64,000 nucleotides of DNA from a bacterium (lineage in GTDB: Bacteria > Babelota > Babeliae > Babelales > Vermiphilaceae). Below are positions 17,241 through 26,879 of the stretch, piece by piece. How positions within the stretch are numbered: position 1 is the first letter of the stretch; each line of letters begins with the position of its first letter. The position numbers were made by a program, and so were the translations under genes. The notes below the pieces were generated by a model. It did not search any database. It had not been told where the DNA came from and was given only the letters and a program-made list of their open reading frames with translations. The DNA lies in NCBI GenBank assembly GCA_021833825.1, contig JAKBEL010000017.1, positions 27,566-91,565 of the forward strand. Reading direction: 5' to 3'.

Positions 17241-18643
17241 AGGTATCTCTTTCTTATAGAGTTAAACATATTTTCAAACCTTGTTAGTATACAGTAAAAC
17301 AGAAATCCGACAAATAATGATGTGATCCAATAAAAAGGAACTATGTAACGATATTCAATGTGAGAGGGATAGGTGCTCAAGCCAGAGAGTAAACAGGTCA
17401 GAATAAATGCAATAGCAACATACCGTTTGCGCATAAGCATCAGGATAAGCCCCGCATAAGCACAGAACAGATAAAACCTCATCCAGATATGGCGCAATAC
17501 AAAATCTATTATGTTTTGCCATGAACTGAAGACAAAGATCAATTTCTCAGCCATTCCATTACATCCAGCATAGGGCGACTGTTCATAAAAGATCCACTGC
17601 AATCCTGGCAAAAAAACATCTGGCAAGCGCCATACTAATGTTTTGATGTAATGCCAAGGATCCTCTTTAACGCACTGTTTGAACTCTTGCATTGCTGCTT
17701 CATCGAATTCAACCGTGCCATAGCCCAGTCTATATTTATTACTGATAAACTCATTAACATATTCATCGTTCAGTTGATGCCCCCATCTGTTTGGCAGTTC
17801 GCCAAGCCCTTCAAGCAAGCTTTGCCCTGCTGGGCTGACCATATAACGGCCATAGGTTGTATAGTTATAATAACTGAATGGTAACCAAAATAATAATAAT
17901 GAAATAGACCACATATAACAGATTAATGTAAATGCTCGCATCTGACTTTTCTTCATTGCATATACAACTAAAAAGATGCTCATCATAATGAGAGCAAACG
18001 ATAATGTTGGCCGTATCCATTGGCAGAGTACAAAAAAAATGAGACTACTGATTAGAACAGACATATGTATATGCTCAAACAGATATGCAAGAACCGCATA
18101 GCAAAGCACCAAGAGGCCATAATAGGCCCATACATCACGCACCGGCATCACATTATAAGCAAGCAGAGGAAAGAAACATAATTGCGCAATGCCACAACAG
18201 AGAGCAATCTGCGTGCACCCAAAAAGCATATAAGCGACTTGATAATAGAGAAGCATTAATAATGAAAAAAGCATGATCTGCAGTATTTGTATATCTTCAA
18301 ACTTCAATGAACCGGTTATTTTCCAAATGAGTCCGAGCAACAGACCATAAGCGACCGTGTCATTAATGGGAAATGGTTCATAAGAATTAACATGAAAAGC
18401 TTCGATGTTATCATAATCGATCAGACATCCCTGCTCACGCATGAGGCTATCCATGGTTTTAGTCAATGCACTATTCATGCCGACAACATTGTGCTTATAA
18501 AAGTTATAACCGATCTGACCATGCGCCTGAGTTATTGCAAAATAGACTTTTGGGTTATACAGATAAAAGAATAGTATATTCATACACAGAGCAAGGCATA
18601 CCAATAGCAAACTCTGTTTATTGACCAGAGCAACCGCCTTCAT
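17237..18643 (-). CDS. Polytopic membrane protein, probable GT39/ArnT-like glycosyltransferase
   Basis: I use the ATG of MKAVALVNKQ, which overlaps the methyltransferase stop as ATGA; a longer in-frame start is possible. The 468-residue protein has about ten to eleven membrane helices and a large first extracytoplasmic loop containing an acidic EAFHVNSYEPFPINDTVAYG. This layout is that of the PMT/ArnT superfamily, which uses lipid-linked sugars on the outer face of the inner membrane. PVRDVWAYYG and QWIRPTLSF fit this group. The acceptor is unknown. A dolichyl-phosphate-sugar synthase-like gene at 26880 could make the donor. Confidence 0.6.
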   Translation of the reverse strand: MKAVALVNKQSLLLVCLALCMNILFFYLYNPKVYFAITQAHGQIGYNFYKHNVVGMNSALTKTMDSLMREQGCLIDYDNIEAFHVNSYEPFPINDTVAYGLLLGLIWKITGSLKFEDIQILQIMLFSLLMLLYYQVAYMLFGCTQIALCCGIAQLCFFPLLAYNVMPVRDVWAYYGLLVLCYAVLAYLFEHIHMSVLISSLIFFVLCQWIRPTLSFALIMMSIFLVVYAMKKSQMRAFTLICYMWSISLLLFWLPFSYYNYTTYGRYMVSPAGQSLLEGLGELPNRWGHQLNDEYVNEFISNKYRLGYGTVEFDEAAMQEFKQCVKEDPWHYIKTLVWRLPDVFLPGLQWIFYEQSPYAGCNGMAEKLIFVFSSWQNIIDFVLRHIWMRFYLFCAYAGLILMLMRKRYVAIAFILTCLLSGLSTYPSHIEYRYIVPFYWITSLFVGFLFYCILTRFENMFNSIRKRYL

Positions 18644-19440
18644 TGCTTTTCCAACTCTATGGTCATAAACCATCCAACCTTATGCCAACCCAAGAGACAT
18701 GCCATCAGATAAGCAGAGCACTTGAAAAACGATGACTTATAATATAAAAGGTCATGATTGGTCACTGGCGCTTGCATTAACCGTAATGCAACCGGGTGTT
18801 GTGCAATCATTTTCTTGATCTCTTTGTATGTATACGCTTTTGTTCCTATGCTCTCTTGATGCTCAAAAAGAATATCGCCCCACTTTGCAAACGGTCTGCC
18901 TTTACATAGACCACACAAAAGATAACGGTAGAAGGCAAAGAGTGAATGTCTGTTATAGACCATTATTTTAATAATACCCCCCGACCTGGTTACACGAACA
19001 ATCTCTTTTAAACATTGCTCCATATCTGGTGAATGGTGAATAACACCCCATGAATAGACAAGATCAAAAAAATCATCTTTATAAGGTAACCGTTCTGCAT
19101 CAGCAACTTTCAGTTCGGCCGCCTCAAGACCCTGCAATGCCAAGCGTTCTTTTGTATTGCAGATCGCCTCTTCAGTCAGATCCACACCATATGCAATCGC
19201 GCCTGATCGCACCCATTGCACAAAATCTGTTCCAGCGCCAACGCCAACTTCTAACACTTTTTTATTATAAAACCGTGAAAACTGCGCAAAAGAAAATATT
19301 TCCGGTTCAATGGTATAGCGAAACTGCTCTATCTCATCAAAGTAGGCTTCTGAATATTTTGGTTGTTCTATAAATTCAGTTCCACAGCTTGCTTTATTCC
19401 AGTAGCCTCGCACCTGCTCTTTTAACTTTTTATTGTTCAT
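18640..19440 (-). CDS. Class I SAM-dependent methyltransferase
   Basis: This 266-residue cytoplasmic protein has the Rossmann SAM-binding motif VLEVGVGAGTD (motif I, about residue 61) and the acidic YGVDLTEEA. ADAERLPYKDDFFDLVYSWG followed by VIHH is typical of UbiE/Methyltransf_11 enzymes. There is no signal peptide. It is the first gene of an operon with the GT39-like membrane protein and a secreted protein. The substrate is unknown but context points to a glycan or lipid-linked precursor. Confidence 0.8.
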   Translation of the reverse strand: MNNKKLKEQVRGYWNKASCGTEFIEQPKYSEAYFDEIEQFRYTIEPEIFSFAQFSRFYNKKVLEVGVGAGTDFVQWVRSGAIAYGVDLTEEAICNTKERLALQGLEAAELKVADAERLPYKDDFFDLVYSWGVIHHSPDMEQCLKEIVRVTRSGGIIKIMVYNRHSLFAFYRYLLCGLCKGRPFAKWGDILFEHQESIGTKAYTYKEIKKMIAQHPVALRLMQAPVTNHDLLYYKSSFFKCSAYLMACLLGWHKVGWFMTIELEKQ

Positions 19441-19546
19441 TAATCAAACCTTCTTTAAAATAACAAAATCATTGTGCCTAAGAGTAAATTTATCGTATTA
19501 TCCCATTATCAAAAGTTTATTATAAACATACAACATGGAGGAAAAT

Positions 19547-20296
19547 ATGTTTATATTCAAATTGCAGCACCTATCTCTATTGCTTAACATAATGTATATT
19601 TCAGTAATCTTGCCCGCACCTGCTATGGTTGACGTCATTTCTCTTCCGGTTAATGGCACTAATCTTACCTGCAAATGCTTACAACTACTATTACAACCTT
19701 ATGGTGGATGGAAGCAGATACGGGGGCCACATCTTCATGATCAGAAAGATTGGAATTTCTATCTTCAGAATAAATGCAAAATTATCTTTCCTATTCGAGA
19801 CCCTCGAGATCGTGTTGTGTCATACGCTTATAAAGTGAAAAAATTGAGCCCAAAAGCTCGAGCATCTATTGCCGATTTAACTTTTGATGTCATTACTCAA
19901 TACGGAATGGTCAACTATAATTATCTTGTACGAATTCCTTTTTATAAAAAAATTGGTGATTTTTCAGAATATTATAAAATATATTTCCCCTGGTTTAATT
20001 ATCCACATCTATTAATTATCTTCTTTGAAGATCTCGTTGGACCAAAAGCTGGTGGATCAAGAGAAAAGCAACTAGCTACTATTCAAAAGATCGCTGAATT
20101 TATAGAAATTGATGCATCTGAAAATGAAATAGAGTATGTTGCTGATAATCTTTGGGGCGATACCTCCTCTTTTCGTGATTCTAAGATTGGTCGATGGAAA
20201 GATGTGTTCACCGACAGACATAGAGAGGCATTCAAAAAAACCTGCATGGCACAATTTTTAATAGATTTTGGCTATGAATTAGATACTTTGTGGTAA
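19547..20296 (+). CDS. Sulfotransferase-family protein with an altered PAPS loop
   Basis: I choose the second ATG, five bases after GGAGG; the first ATG overlaps that ribosome binding site. The protein has about 249 residues with a hydrophobic N-terminus. FPIRDPRDRVVSYAYK is the 3'-phosphate binding motif of sulfotransferases, and FFEDLVGPKAGG with a C-terminal FGYELDTLW matches its intact paralogue at 48640. The 5' loop reads LPVNGTN, where the paralogue has LPKSGTN; the lysine that contacts PAPS is replaced by valine. It may be inactive or use another donor. Confidence 0.7.
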   Translation: MFIFKLQHLSLLLNIMYISVILPAPAMVDVISLPVNGTNLTCKCLQLLLQPYGGWKQIRGPHLHDQKDWNFYLQNKCKIIFPIRDPRDRVVSYAYKVKKLSPKARASIADLTFDVITQYGMVNYNYLVRIPFYKKIGDFSEYYKIYFPWFNYPHLLIIFFEDLVGPKAGGSREKQLATIQKIAEFIEIDASENEIEYVADNLWGDTSSFRDSKIGRWKDVFTDRHREAFKKTCMAQFLIDFGYELDTLW

Positions 20297-20334
20297 TATT
20301 AATAAAAAGCACAAGATCAATGTATTTAATTTGG

Positions 20335-20553
20335 CCTGTTTCATGCTAAAAAATATAGATCAAGGTAGGAAATGACGGGCTTATCAAAGGATCTAGCATT
20401 CATGCAAATCAATGTATAATTCTGTTGTAATTGTAGTGAATATTAATATACTTATTTTTATTTAATAACAATTTACACCTCGATTATTTACTCGTTTGAT
20501 TAGATTACGCACCCTTCGATATGCCCTTATAGGGCTACTCAGGGCGAACGGGC
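20335..20553. repeat. Dispersed repeat, copy 4 (partial)
   Basis: The right part of the nested insert (AAATATAGATCAAGGTAGG and AATGACGGGCTTATCAAAGG) stands without its left half. The mirror arm (CCCTTCGATATGCCC ... GGGCTACTCAGGGCGAACGG) closes the element just before the flippase gene. The 313-base gap contains nothing else that I can identify. Confidence 0.65.
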
Positions 20554-20609
20554 AGTGTGTAGGCGATTAAAAAAATTAAGATACATTCGCCCTGATCAAG
20601 GGTACCCTC

Positions 20610-21938
20610 ATGAATATATCAATACAATCTGCAATTCATTATATTCATCAATATATTGCCATCCACAAAGAATACACATATATCATTAAAAAATTTGTAA
20701 CCTTTGCATGCGGATCTTTTTTCACTAGAAGCATAACCCTTCTTTTGGCACCTATCACCATGCAATTGTTAACACCTGCAGATTATGGTCTACTTGCATT
20801 GACAAACAGTTTCATTAGCATATTGACTGCTCTATTGGGTCTCGGGTTGCGGCAGATGCTACCATTGCATTATTTTACTATCGAAAAAGAGCATCGCCCC
20901 TCTATCATTATCGATATCATATGCATATATCTTATTATCAGCATTCCAGCATTATGCATACTCTCTTGCAATCTTGCCATTCTTAATGAATATCTTTTTC
21001 TTGAACAAGCATCTCACCCACTATTGTATATAAGCCTCTTTATCTCATTTATCTATTTCTTTGTAGAGCTCTTTTACCAAATCTTGCAATATCATCAAGA
21101 GGCATGGCATCTAACTAAAATTCAAGCGATTATAACACTTTTTACCATCAGCTGTAATCTATTCTGCTTATACATTTTAAACCTTGGGGTATGCAGCATT
21201 TTTATTGGACAAGCAATGGGTATGATATTAGTTTTTTTTCTATCTATACAAGAGATTTGGGATTATGACTACAGAGAACACCTTAATATCAGTCGATCAT
21301 TACATTCTATAAAATCGTATCTATCAATGGGGCTTCCATTTATTCCAAGCATGCTCTTTGGCCTACTGCTTGCATCTGGTGACCGTTGGGTGCTCGCCCG
21401 CCTTTCAACCATGCATAATGTTGGTATCTATTCAGTTGCCAATACATTGGCACAACTTGCCAACATGATCATCTTTTATGCAATAACCGGGTCATACATG
21501 CCTTATATGCTCAACAGTTTTGCTCACAATAGAGATAATATCATAGAACTTGAGGCTAAAAATAAATTGGCTATGTGGTCATGTATGCTTGCAAGCTTTG
21601 TTCTGATAAGCATAGGATTTGCATCATCTAAATGGATACTCTACTTTTTCATCCCAAAAGCTTTTCAAGCATCGATCGGCTATATGTATCTATTATTACT
21701 AGGCTCAATTTTTTTATTAGGAACACAGTTTTTGAACTGCCTCATTCAATGTGAGAAAAAGAGCCTCTTTCTTGGCCTAATATTATGCTTACCCGCATCA
21801 CTCAATGTTTTACTTAATATTATATTGATCCCCTATCTTGAACTCTATGGATGCGTACTTGCAACACTGATTTCATATATCAGTTATTTTATGATTACGT
21901 ATGCATATAATGTTCGATTACTAAAAAAGGCGCTCTGA
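20610..21938 (+). CDS. Wzx-like oligosaccharide flippase
   Basis: This 442-residue protein has about 12-14 membrane helices. The first motif, FARS-like FFTRSITLLLAPITMQLLTP followed by ADYGLLAL, is the signature of polysaccharide biosynthesis proteins of the MATE/MOP superfamily. SGDRWVLARLSTMHNVGIYS in the middle is typical of Wzx. It should flip lipid-linked glycans across the inner membrane. No Wzy or ligase is seen here, so the lipid intermediate's fate is open. It lies upstream of a convergent glycosyltransferase operon that may build its substrate. Confidence 0.85.
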   Translation: MNISIQSAIHYIHQYIAIHKEYTYIIKKFVTFACGSFFTRSITLLLAPITMQLLTPADYGLLALTNSFISILTALLGLGLRQMLPLHYFTIEKEHRPSIIIDIICIYLIISIPALCILSCNLAILNEYLFLEQASHPLLYISLFISFIYFFVELFYQILQYHQEAWHLTKIQAIITLFTISCNLFCLYILNLGVCSIFIGQAMGMILVFFLSIQEIWDYDYREHLNISRSLHSIKSYLSMGLPFIPSMLFGLLLASGDRWVLARLSTMHNVGIYSVANTLAQLANMIIFYAITGSYMPYMLNSFAHNRDNIIELEAKNKLAMWSCMLASFVLISIGFASSKWILYFFIPKAFQASIGYMYLLLLGSIFLLGTQFLNCLIQCEKKSLFLGLILCLPASLNVLLNIILIPYLELYGCVLATLISYISYFMITYAYNVRLLKKAL

Positions 21939-22041
21939 GGAACCCGTGCTTTTCACTCTCTGAACTTGGCGCTTGACAAAGCTTATGGATATGAGAAAAT
22001 CTATATTAATTACTAATATATAACTTTTCTTGGAAGTGTAA

Positions 22042-22638
22042 ATGAAAAAACAGAATAAATCTCTTATGTATTTAGCTACATTTGCAATAGCAATGTCTAG
22101 CATCATGACTTCTCATGCAACGTTTTTTGATACAACTTCTAATACACTTTATACAGTTAAACAGGTATACGGTGGACCTCTTGGCAACTATCTTTCTCAC
22201 AGAAAAACAGCAGCCGGATGTGGCCTTTTAAGCCTTCCTTTCACTACAAAAATTGGCTTTATTCTTGGCGGAGTTTTAGGAATTGGTGCAGGAGCAATCT
22301 TCACAGAATTGACTTGTAATGGTGACGCAGCCGATAAAGTTATTGGCAGTATGATAAATATAGTTGGCATCGGCACACTAGGTGCAACTCTAGGTACTGC
22401 AGCTGGAATACCCGCAAGTTATAAATTTTATCAATTCTTATCAAAAAAAATGATCACTCACGCAGATAAGCAAGTCGCCGCTTATACAAACACACTTACA
22501 AATGCAGGACGCAGCAATCTGCTCAATCATATAAAAACTACTAATGCCAAATGCAACGTTAAAAGTAATATCTTTCAATCAAATGAGCAATCTTTTCGTA
22601 ATTTTATGAATATTTTAGAATCAAAAGTTGTACAATAG
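22042..22638 (+). CDS. Secreted or membrane protein with glycine zippers
   Basis: This 198-residue protein starts with a lysine-rich signal sequence ending near TSHA. Two glycine-rich hydrophobic stretches, FILGGVLGIGAGAI and GIGTLGATLGTAAGI, look like glycine-zipper membrane helices. The C-terminal third is polar. Cysteines in TAAGCGLL and ELTCNG might form a disulfide after export. No family is recognised. A strong terminator follows directly. Confidence 0.5.
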   Translation: MKKQNKSLMYLATFAIAMSSIMTSHATFFDTTSNTLYTVKQVYGGPLGNYLSHRKTAAGCGLLSLPFTTKIGFILGGVLGIGAGAIFTELTCNGDAADKVIGSMINIVGIGTLGATLGTAAGIPASYKFYQFLSKKMITHADKQVAAYTNTLTNAGRSNLLNHIKTTNAKCNVKSNIFQSNEQSFRNFMNILESKVVQ

Positions 22639-22660
22639 ATGCATACTTCTATTCAGATTC

Positions 22661-23701
22661 CTAAAGGCTATTCTGAATATTCAGAGTAGCCTTTTTTTGC
22701 AACACTCGAACAACTAATTCATAGAACTGATCACTATCACCAACATCATATACAGCCACATCTTGTGGCCGCAAACATACATTTGTTGCCACAACCGGCT
22801 TACCAGCCCAAAGCGCTTCTTCTATGCTCACACTTGCACCATCACTTAATGTTGGCCTCACAAACAGATCAATTTTTTTGAGCAGTGGCCAGAGCTGCCG
22901 TTGGCCAATTAAGAAATAACAGTTATCGGTTAGATCGTATTCTACAATTAATTTACGCAACTGCTGATAATAAGTTTCATTGCCAATAGATCCTAACACA
23001 AAGATAAAACCAATATTATTATGAGCCACTTTCAGCTTTCCCAACAGCTCAATACAACTGTCAAAACCATACAGATCTTTTCCATCAAGCAACGAGAGCT
23101 GAAATGCATTTGCAAGCAGTAAAGGGGAGTGATTTTCTATAAACTGAAACAGTTCCTGCGGATAAGATGTTAGTATCACCTGCTCCTGACTTTGCTCGGG
23201 TTGCAAAAATGCTGATTCAATAGTATTACATTGTGCAGCTGCCATCTTGTTATCAACATAGCTTTGCGCTGTTACATTACCAATAAAGATCTGCTGCGCA
23301 ATGTCTGGCAGCAATCTGTTCAAAGCACTTTTCCATTGCTCAGAACGTCTATACAAATAACGGCAATCATGCTCTATCAATAGAGCATCATAATGCAATA
23401 ACTTTTTTAATCGCATAATCCACTGCAACTCGCAAAGGCCATTGCTCAGGTACAATGTATGCAGATGCACCTGATCTGGACGATGCCAGCACAACATCAA
23501 TAGAAGACGAATAATATAGATTGGAAAAAATTGATAACGATACTCAACACAGGATTCACTATACATAACATCATTATACTGCTCTTTTAATTTTGCAATC
23601 ACACGCTCCACATGCACCGAAACGCCTCCTAGTGGTGGCGGCAATGGGCCTAAGACTATAATGCGTTTATAATATATATTATTGGTGTAACAATGCTTCA
23701 T
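22661..23701 (-). CDS. GT4-family glycosyltransferase
   Basis: I choose the ATG that overlaps the preceding stop codon as ATGA, giving 346 residues beginning MKHCYTNN. GPLPPPLGGVSVHVERV is the usual N-terminal GT-B glycine loop. The C-terminal half holds LFVRPTLSDGASVSIEEALW followed by AGKPVVAT, the E-x7-E nucleotide-sugar binding region of GT4 retaining enzymes. It acts on the cytoplasmic face. It is the last gene of an operon with another GT4 enzyme, an asparagine synthase and a GT2. Donor and acceptor are unknown. Confidence 0.85.
   Translation of the reverse strand: MKHCYTNNIYYKRIIVLGPLPPPLGGVSVHVERVIAKLKEQYNDVMYSESCVEYRYQFFPIYIIRLLLMLCWHRPDQVHLHTLYLSNGLCELQWIMRLKKLLHYDALLIEHDCRYLYRRSEQWKSALNRLLPDIAQQIFIGNVTAQSYVDNKMAAAQCNTIESAFLQPEQSQEQVILTSYPQELFQFIENHSPLLLANAFQLSLLDGKDLYGFDSCIELLGKLKVAHNNIGFIFVLGSIGNETYYQQLRKLIVEYDLTDNCYFLIGQRQLWPLLKKIDLFVRPTLSDGASVSIEEALWAGKPVVATNVCLRPQDVAVYDVGDSDQFYELVVRVLQKKATLNIQNSL
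22663..22698 (+). terminator. Intrinsic terminator between convergent genes
   Basis: AAAGGCTATTCTGAA and TTCAGAGTAGCCTTT form a long stem followed by seven T on the plus strand. It ends transcription of the glycine-zipper gene and overlaps the last codons of the convergent glycosyltransferase gene. Confidence 0.85.
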
Positions 23702-24909
23702 TGATCTATTGCTCTCATAATCCGCCCCACATGCGCAGACCATGTATACTCTTTTGCTCTCTGTTGTAATGCACATTTCATGTGCATTAACTCATCAGGT
23801 TGCATACTAATAACCTTAAGCAGAAGATTATTAAATGCATCATGATCTTCTGGTTGCGCAAGAAATCTTTGTGCTGGTTGAAACATCAACAACTCTGAAA
23901 CCTGCCCGATGTCAGATGCAATGATCGGTTTGCCCATAGCCATATATTCAAATAATTTTGTCGGAGATCCAAAAAAAGATGTCCCATCCTTATTTGATTG
24001 TGTTGGGCAAATAAATGCATCACACGCTGCTAAATATTTAGGCATATCATGCGCATTGAGCATGCCGGTGAATGTTACTGAATCGGATACTCCTGCAGAC
24101 TTCAACGCTATCTGTAACACTTCTTTTAATTGACCATCGCCAAACAACATGAAATACACTTTGGAATTCCGTTTAATCACAAATGGAATAACTTGAGCAA
24201 GAAGCTCAATGCCATGCCAAGGACCAAATGTACTTGCAAAGCCAATAACAAACTTCTGTTCAATAGCATATTGCTTGCGAATAATAGAACGTTCAGTTGT
24301 TAACCTATCTGGATTAAACTGTTCAACATCAACACCATTAGGATTGACTATAATCTTTTGGGCATCAATGCCGATTGCCAACAACTGATTTTGCAGTTCT
24401 TGAGAAACAACTATAATCTTGTACGCATGCTTAAGATTATACCGTTCAATCTTTTGCATGAATCGCGTTAATCGCAATCTTCCTTGCGACCAATTATGAT
24501 CAACCCACACTTCAGAACCATTAAATTCTAAGATAAGCGGAATATTATATTGCATTGAAAGCCATACACCAACAAGATTAAACATGCTATAGCGCTGGTA
24601 AATAAAATCTGGACAATGTTTTTTTATCAACTTTTCTGTTCTATGGTAAAAGAATAGATTTGAAATAATTGATGTTAGTTTAAAGCCAAGAACTGAAAAA
24701 ATCTGCGGAACCCTTAAAGGGATAAACCTATAATTCTGATGAGTAATAGCATCTAATAGTTTATGCATTGCTGAACTTACACAAATAACAGCGTACCCTT
24801 GTTCAAGAAAACCGTTAACAACCCCTAATGTGTGTGAAACAGACCCTCCGCCAATCAGATCACAAGTTCCAAGATCTGTGCGCAAATAGAGAATAGATTT
24901 TTTAACCAC
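23698..24909 (-). CDS. GT4-family glycosyltransferase
   Basis: The GTG start three bases beyond the asparagine synthase stop gives VVKKSILYLRTDLG, a normal GT4 beginning; a longer ATG start would overlap asnB by 37 bases. GGGSVSHTLGVVNGFLEQGY is the N-terminal loop, and FICPTQSNKDGTSFFGSPTK followed by LFEYMAMGKPIIASD is the GT4 nucleotide-sugar binding block. About 403 residues. It is coupled to the next GT4 by an ATGA overlap. It probably adds a sugar to a lipid-linked glycan. Confidence 0.82.
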   Translation of the reverse strand: MVKKSILYLRTDLGTCDLIGGGSVSHTLGVVNGFLEQGYAVICVSSAMHKLLDAITHQNYRFIPLRVPQIFSVLGFKLTSIISNLFFYHRTEKLIKKHCPDFIYQRYSMFNLVGVWLSMQYNIPLILEFNGSEVWVDHNWSQGRLRLTRFMQKIERYNLKHAYKIIVVSQELQNQLLAIGIDAQKIIVNPNGVDVEQFNPDRLTTERSIIRKQYAIEQKFVIGFASTFGPWHGIELLAQVIPFVIKRNSKVYFMLFGDGQLKEVLQIALKSAGVSDSVTFTGMLNAHDMPKYLAACDAFICPTQSNKDGTSFFGSPTKLFEYMAMGKPIIASDIGQVSELLMFQPAQRFLAQPEDHDAFNNLLLKVISMQPDELMHMKCALQQRAKEYTWSAHVGRIMRAIDQ

Positions 24910-24911
24910 AA

Positions 24912-26858
24912 CTATGCCCCATAGGCCAACAGATTTTGCACAGCCCACAAATGATATGAATAGTCAACTGATGGGTCAGTTCGATTAATTTTTTGCATAT
25001 TTCGAATAGCCTCTACATCAAATATATCATTCCATTGCCCATTAGCATCAAGAAGCATATCTTGTAAACGTTCATTAAATAGGTTGCTCGATTTAAACCA
25101 ACGTGTTGTTGGTGCCGCAAAACCGATTTTTTTGCGATAGATAAGATCATGAGGCAACAAACCCTCTGCAACCCTTTTTAATATATATTTTGTAACACCA
25201 TTATGATATTTAAGATCTTGTGGAATAGTCAACGCAAATTCAATCAATTTATGGTCTAAAAATGGGACTCGAGCTTCAACTGCTGTTGCCATACTCATCT
25301 TATCAACACGCATTAGCAATAGCTCCGGCAACCGATGCTTCAATTCAAGATAGCCCATCTGCGTCAATTGATCGGCATGAGGTAATTGTGCTTTTAATTG
25401 TGACCGATACCAATCGCCCATTGCATAACTATCATCTAACTTCATACCGGGAAAAAACCGCTCAACCATAGGATCTATTTCACAAAGAGACATTTTGAGC
25501 TTCTGATGCTTCATATATTCTGAAAAGACCACTGCACCACTATAAAACAGTTCTCTATTGCTTGCCCAATTATTAAGAACATCAAGTCTATTATATTTTG
25601 CAGGAAACATGCGCTGAGCTGCATAAAAAAGCCCTTTTTTTGCCAACTTTGGCACATAGCTCTGCGTAGCTGACCACCAACGATAACTGTTAAGATAGTT
25701 CACATATTGATCATAACCACAAAATAGCTCATCTGATCCTTCACCAACCTGAACAACCGTAACCCCCGCTGATTTGAGTAATTTAGAGACAAAATAGAGC
25801 GGCACACAAACAGAGTCTCCCAAGGGTTCATCCTGATGATAAATCATTTTATCAAAAAATTGATGCGCATCAGCCTCATTAATAATGATCTCATGATGTT
25901 CAGTATCATAAAGATGTGCAACTTTGCGCGCCCAAGCAAGTTCATTATATTCAGGTCCATCCTGAAATGCGACAGTGAATGTTTTGACTTTATCGGTGAC
26001 CTCTGACATTAATGCAACATTAAGACTCGAATCGATACCTCCTGAAAGAAAGACTCCAAATGGCACATCAGACATCATCCGTTTTTTTACTGATGCACGA
26101 AGCAAAGATCGTATAGTATCAACATACCATTGCTCATCATATTGGTTATCATGTGATACAAGTTGTTCATGCAGCTTATACCATTGTTTAATATGCATCT
26201 GCTTACGACTATCAAAACGCAGATAAAATCCCGCAGGTAATTTATAAACTCCTTCAAAGAGCGTAAGCGGTGCTGGAGTGACAAGATAGGTCAAATAGTG
26301 ATAAACAGATGACGCACTCACCTGCCTGTTCATCCATGGCAACTTCCATAAAGCTTTAATTTCAGATGCAAAGCTACAGACGTCTGACTGTAGTGAAAAA
26401 TAGAGCGGTTTGACGCCGATACGGTCTCTAACTAAAAAAAAGTCTTTTGTTCTAAAGTCATACAGACAGAATGCAAACATCCCTTCAAGCCGCTCTAACA
26501 GCTTATCAATGCCCCATGCCTTGTATCCATAAATAATAACTTCTGAATCAGACCCTGAAGCAAAAGAACACCCTAATTGTTCAAGCTCTAGCTTTAATTG
26601 TTTGTAATTATAGATCTCACCATTTGCACAGATAACAACCGTGCGATCATGATCAAACATTGGTTGAGCGCCTGCATCGCTCAGGTCAATAATACTCAAC
26701 CGTCGATGCACTAATGCAATCTCATGTTCATCTGAAGACCAGATACGATATCCATCGGGACCACGATGTGCAAGCTTCTGCTGCATAGCATACAATAATG
26801 CTTCATCATTAATAAAAGGTCTAATTGATAGATTCAAATAACCCGCAAATCCACACAC
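24912..26858 (-). CDS. asnB: Glutamine-hydrolysing asparagine synthase family protein
   Basis: This 648-residue protein begins MCGFAGY, with Cys2 as the glutaminase nucleophile after Met removal, which fixes the start. The N-terminal domain is an Ntn amidotransferase; the C-terminal synthetase domain has GVFLSGGIDSS, the PP-loop that binds ATP, and GEGSDELFCGY. In glycan clusters such genes often amidate sugar carboxylates (for example in O-antigen loci) rather than making free asparagine. Its place between a GT2 and two GT4 genes makes that plausible here, but it cannot be decided from sequence. Confidence 0.9.
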   Translation of the reverse strand: MCGFAGYLNLSIRPFINDEALLYAMQQKLAHRGPDGYRIWSSDEHEIALVHRRLSIIDLSDAGAQPMFDHDRTVVICANGEIYNYKQLKLELEQLGCSFASGSDSEVIIYGYKAWGIDKLLERLEGMFAFCLYDFRTKDFFLVRDRIGVKPLYFSLQSDVCSFASEIKALWKLPWMNRQVSASSVYHYLTYLVTPAPLTLFEGVYKLPAGFYLRFDSRKQMHIKQWYKLHEQLVSHDNQYDEQWYVDTIRSLLRASVKKRMMSDVPFGVFLSGGIDSSLNVALMSEVTDKVKTFTVAFQDGPEYNELAWARKVAHLYDTEHHEIIINEADAHQFFDKMIYHQDEPLGDSVCVPLYFVSKLLKSAGVTVVQVGEGSDELFCGYDQYVNYLNSYRWWSATQSYVPKLAKKGLFYAAQRMFPAKYNRLDVLNNWASNRELFYSGAVVFSEYMKHQKLKMSLCEIDPMVERFFPGMKLDDSYAMGDWYRSQLKAQLPHADQLTQMGYLELKHRLPELLLMRVDKMSMATAVEARVPFLDHKLIEFALTIPQDLKYHNGVTKYILKRVAEGLLPHDLIYRKKIGFAAPTTRWFKSSNLFNERLQDMLLDANGQWNDIFDVEAIRNMQKINRTDPSVDYSYHLWAVQNLLAYGA

Positions 26859-26879
26859 TCTCCTATTCCTTACATTCTT

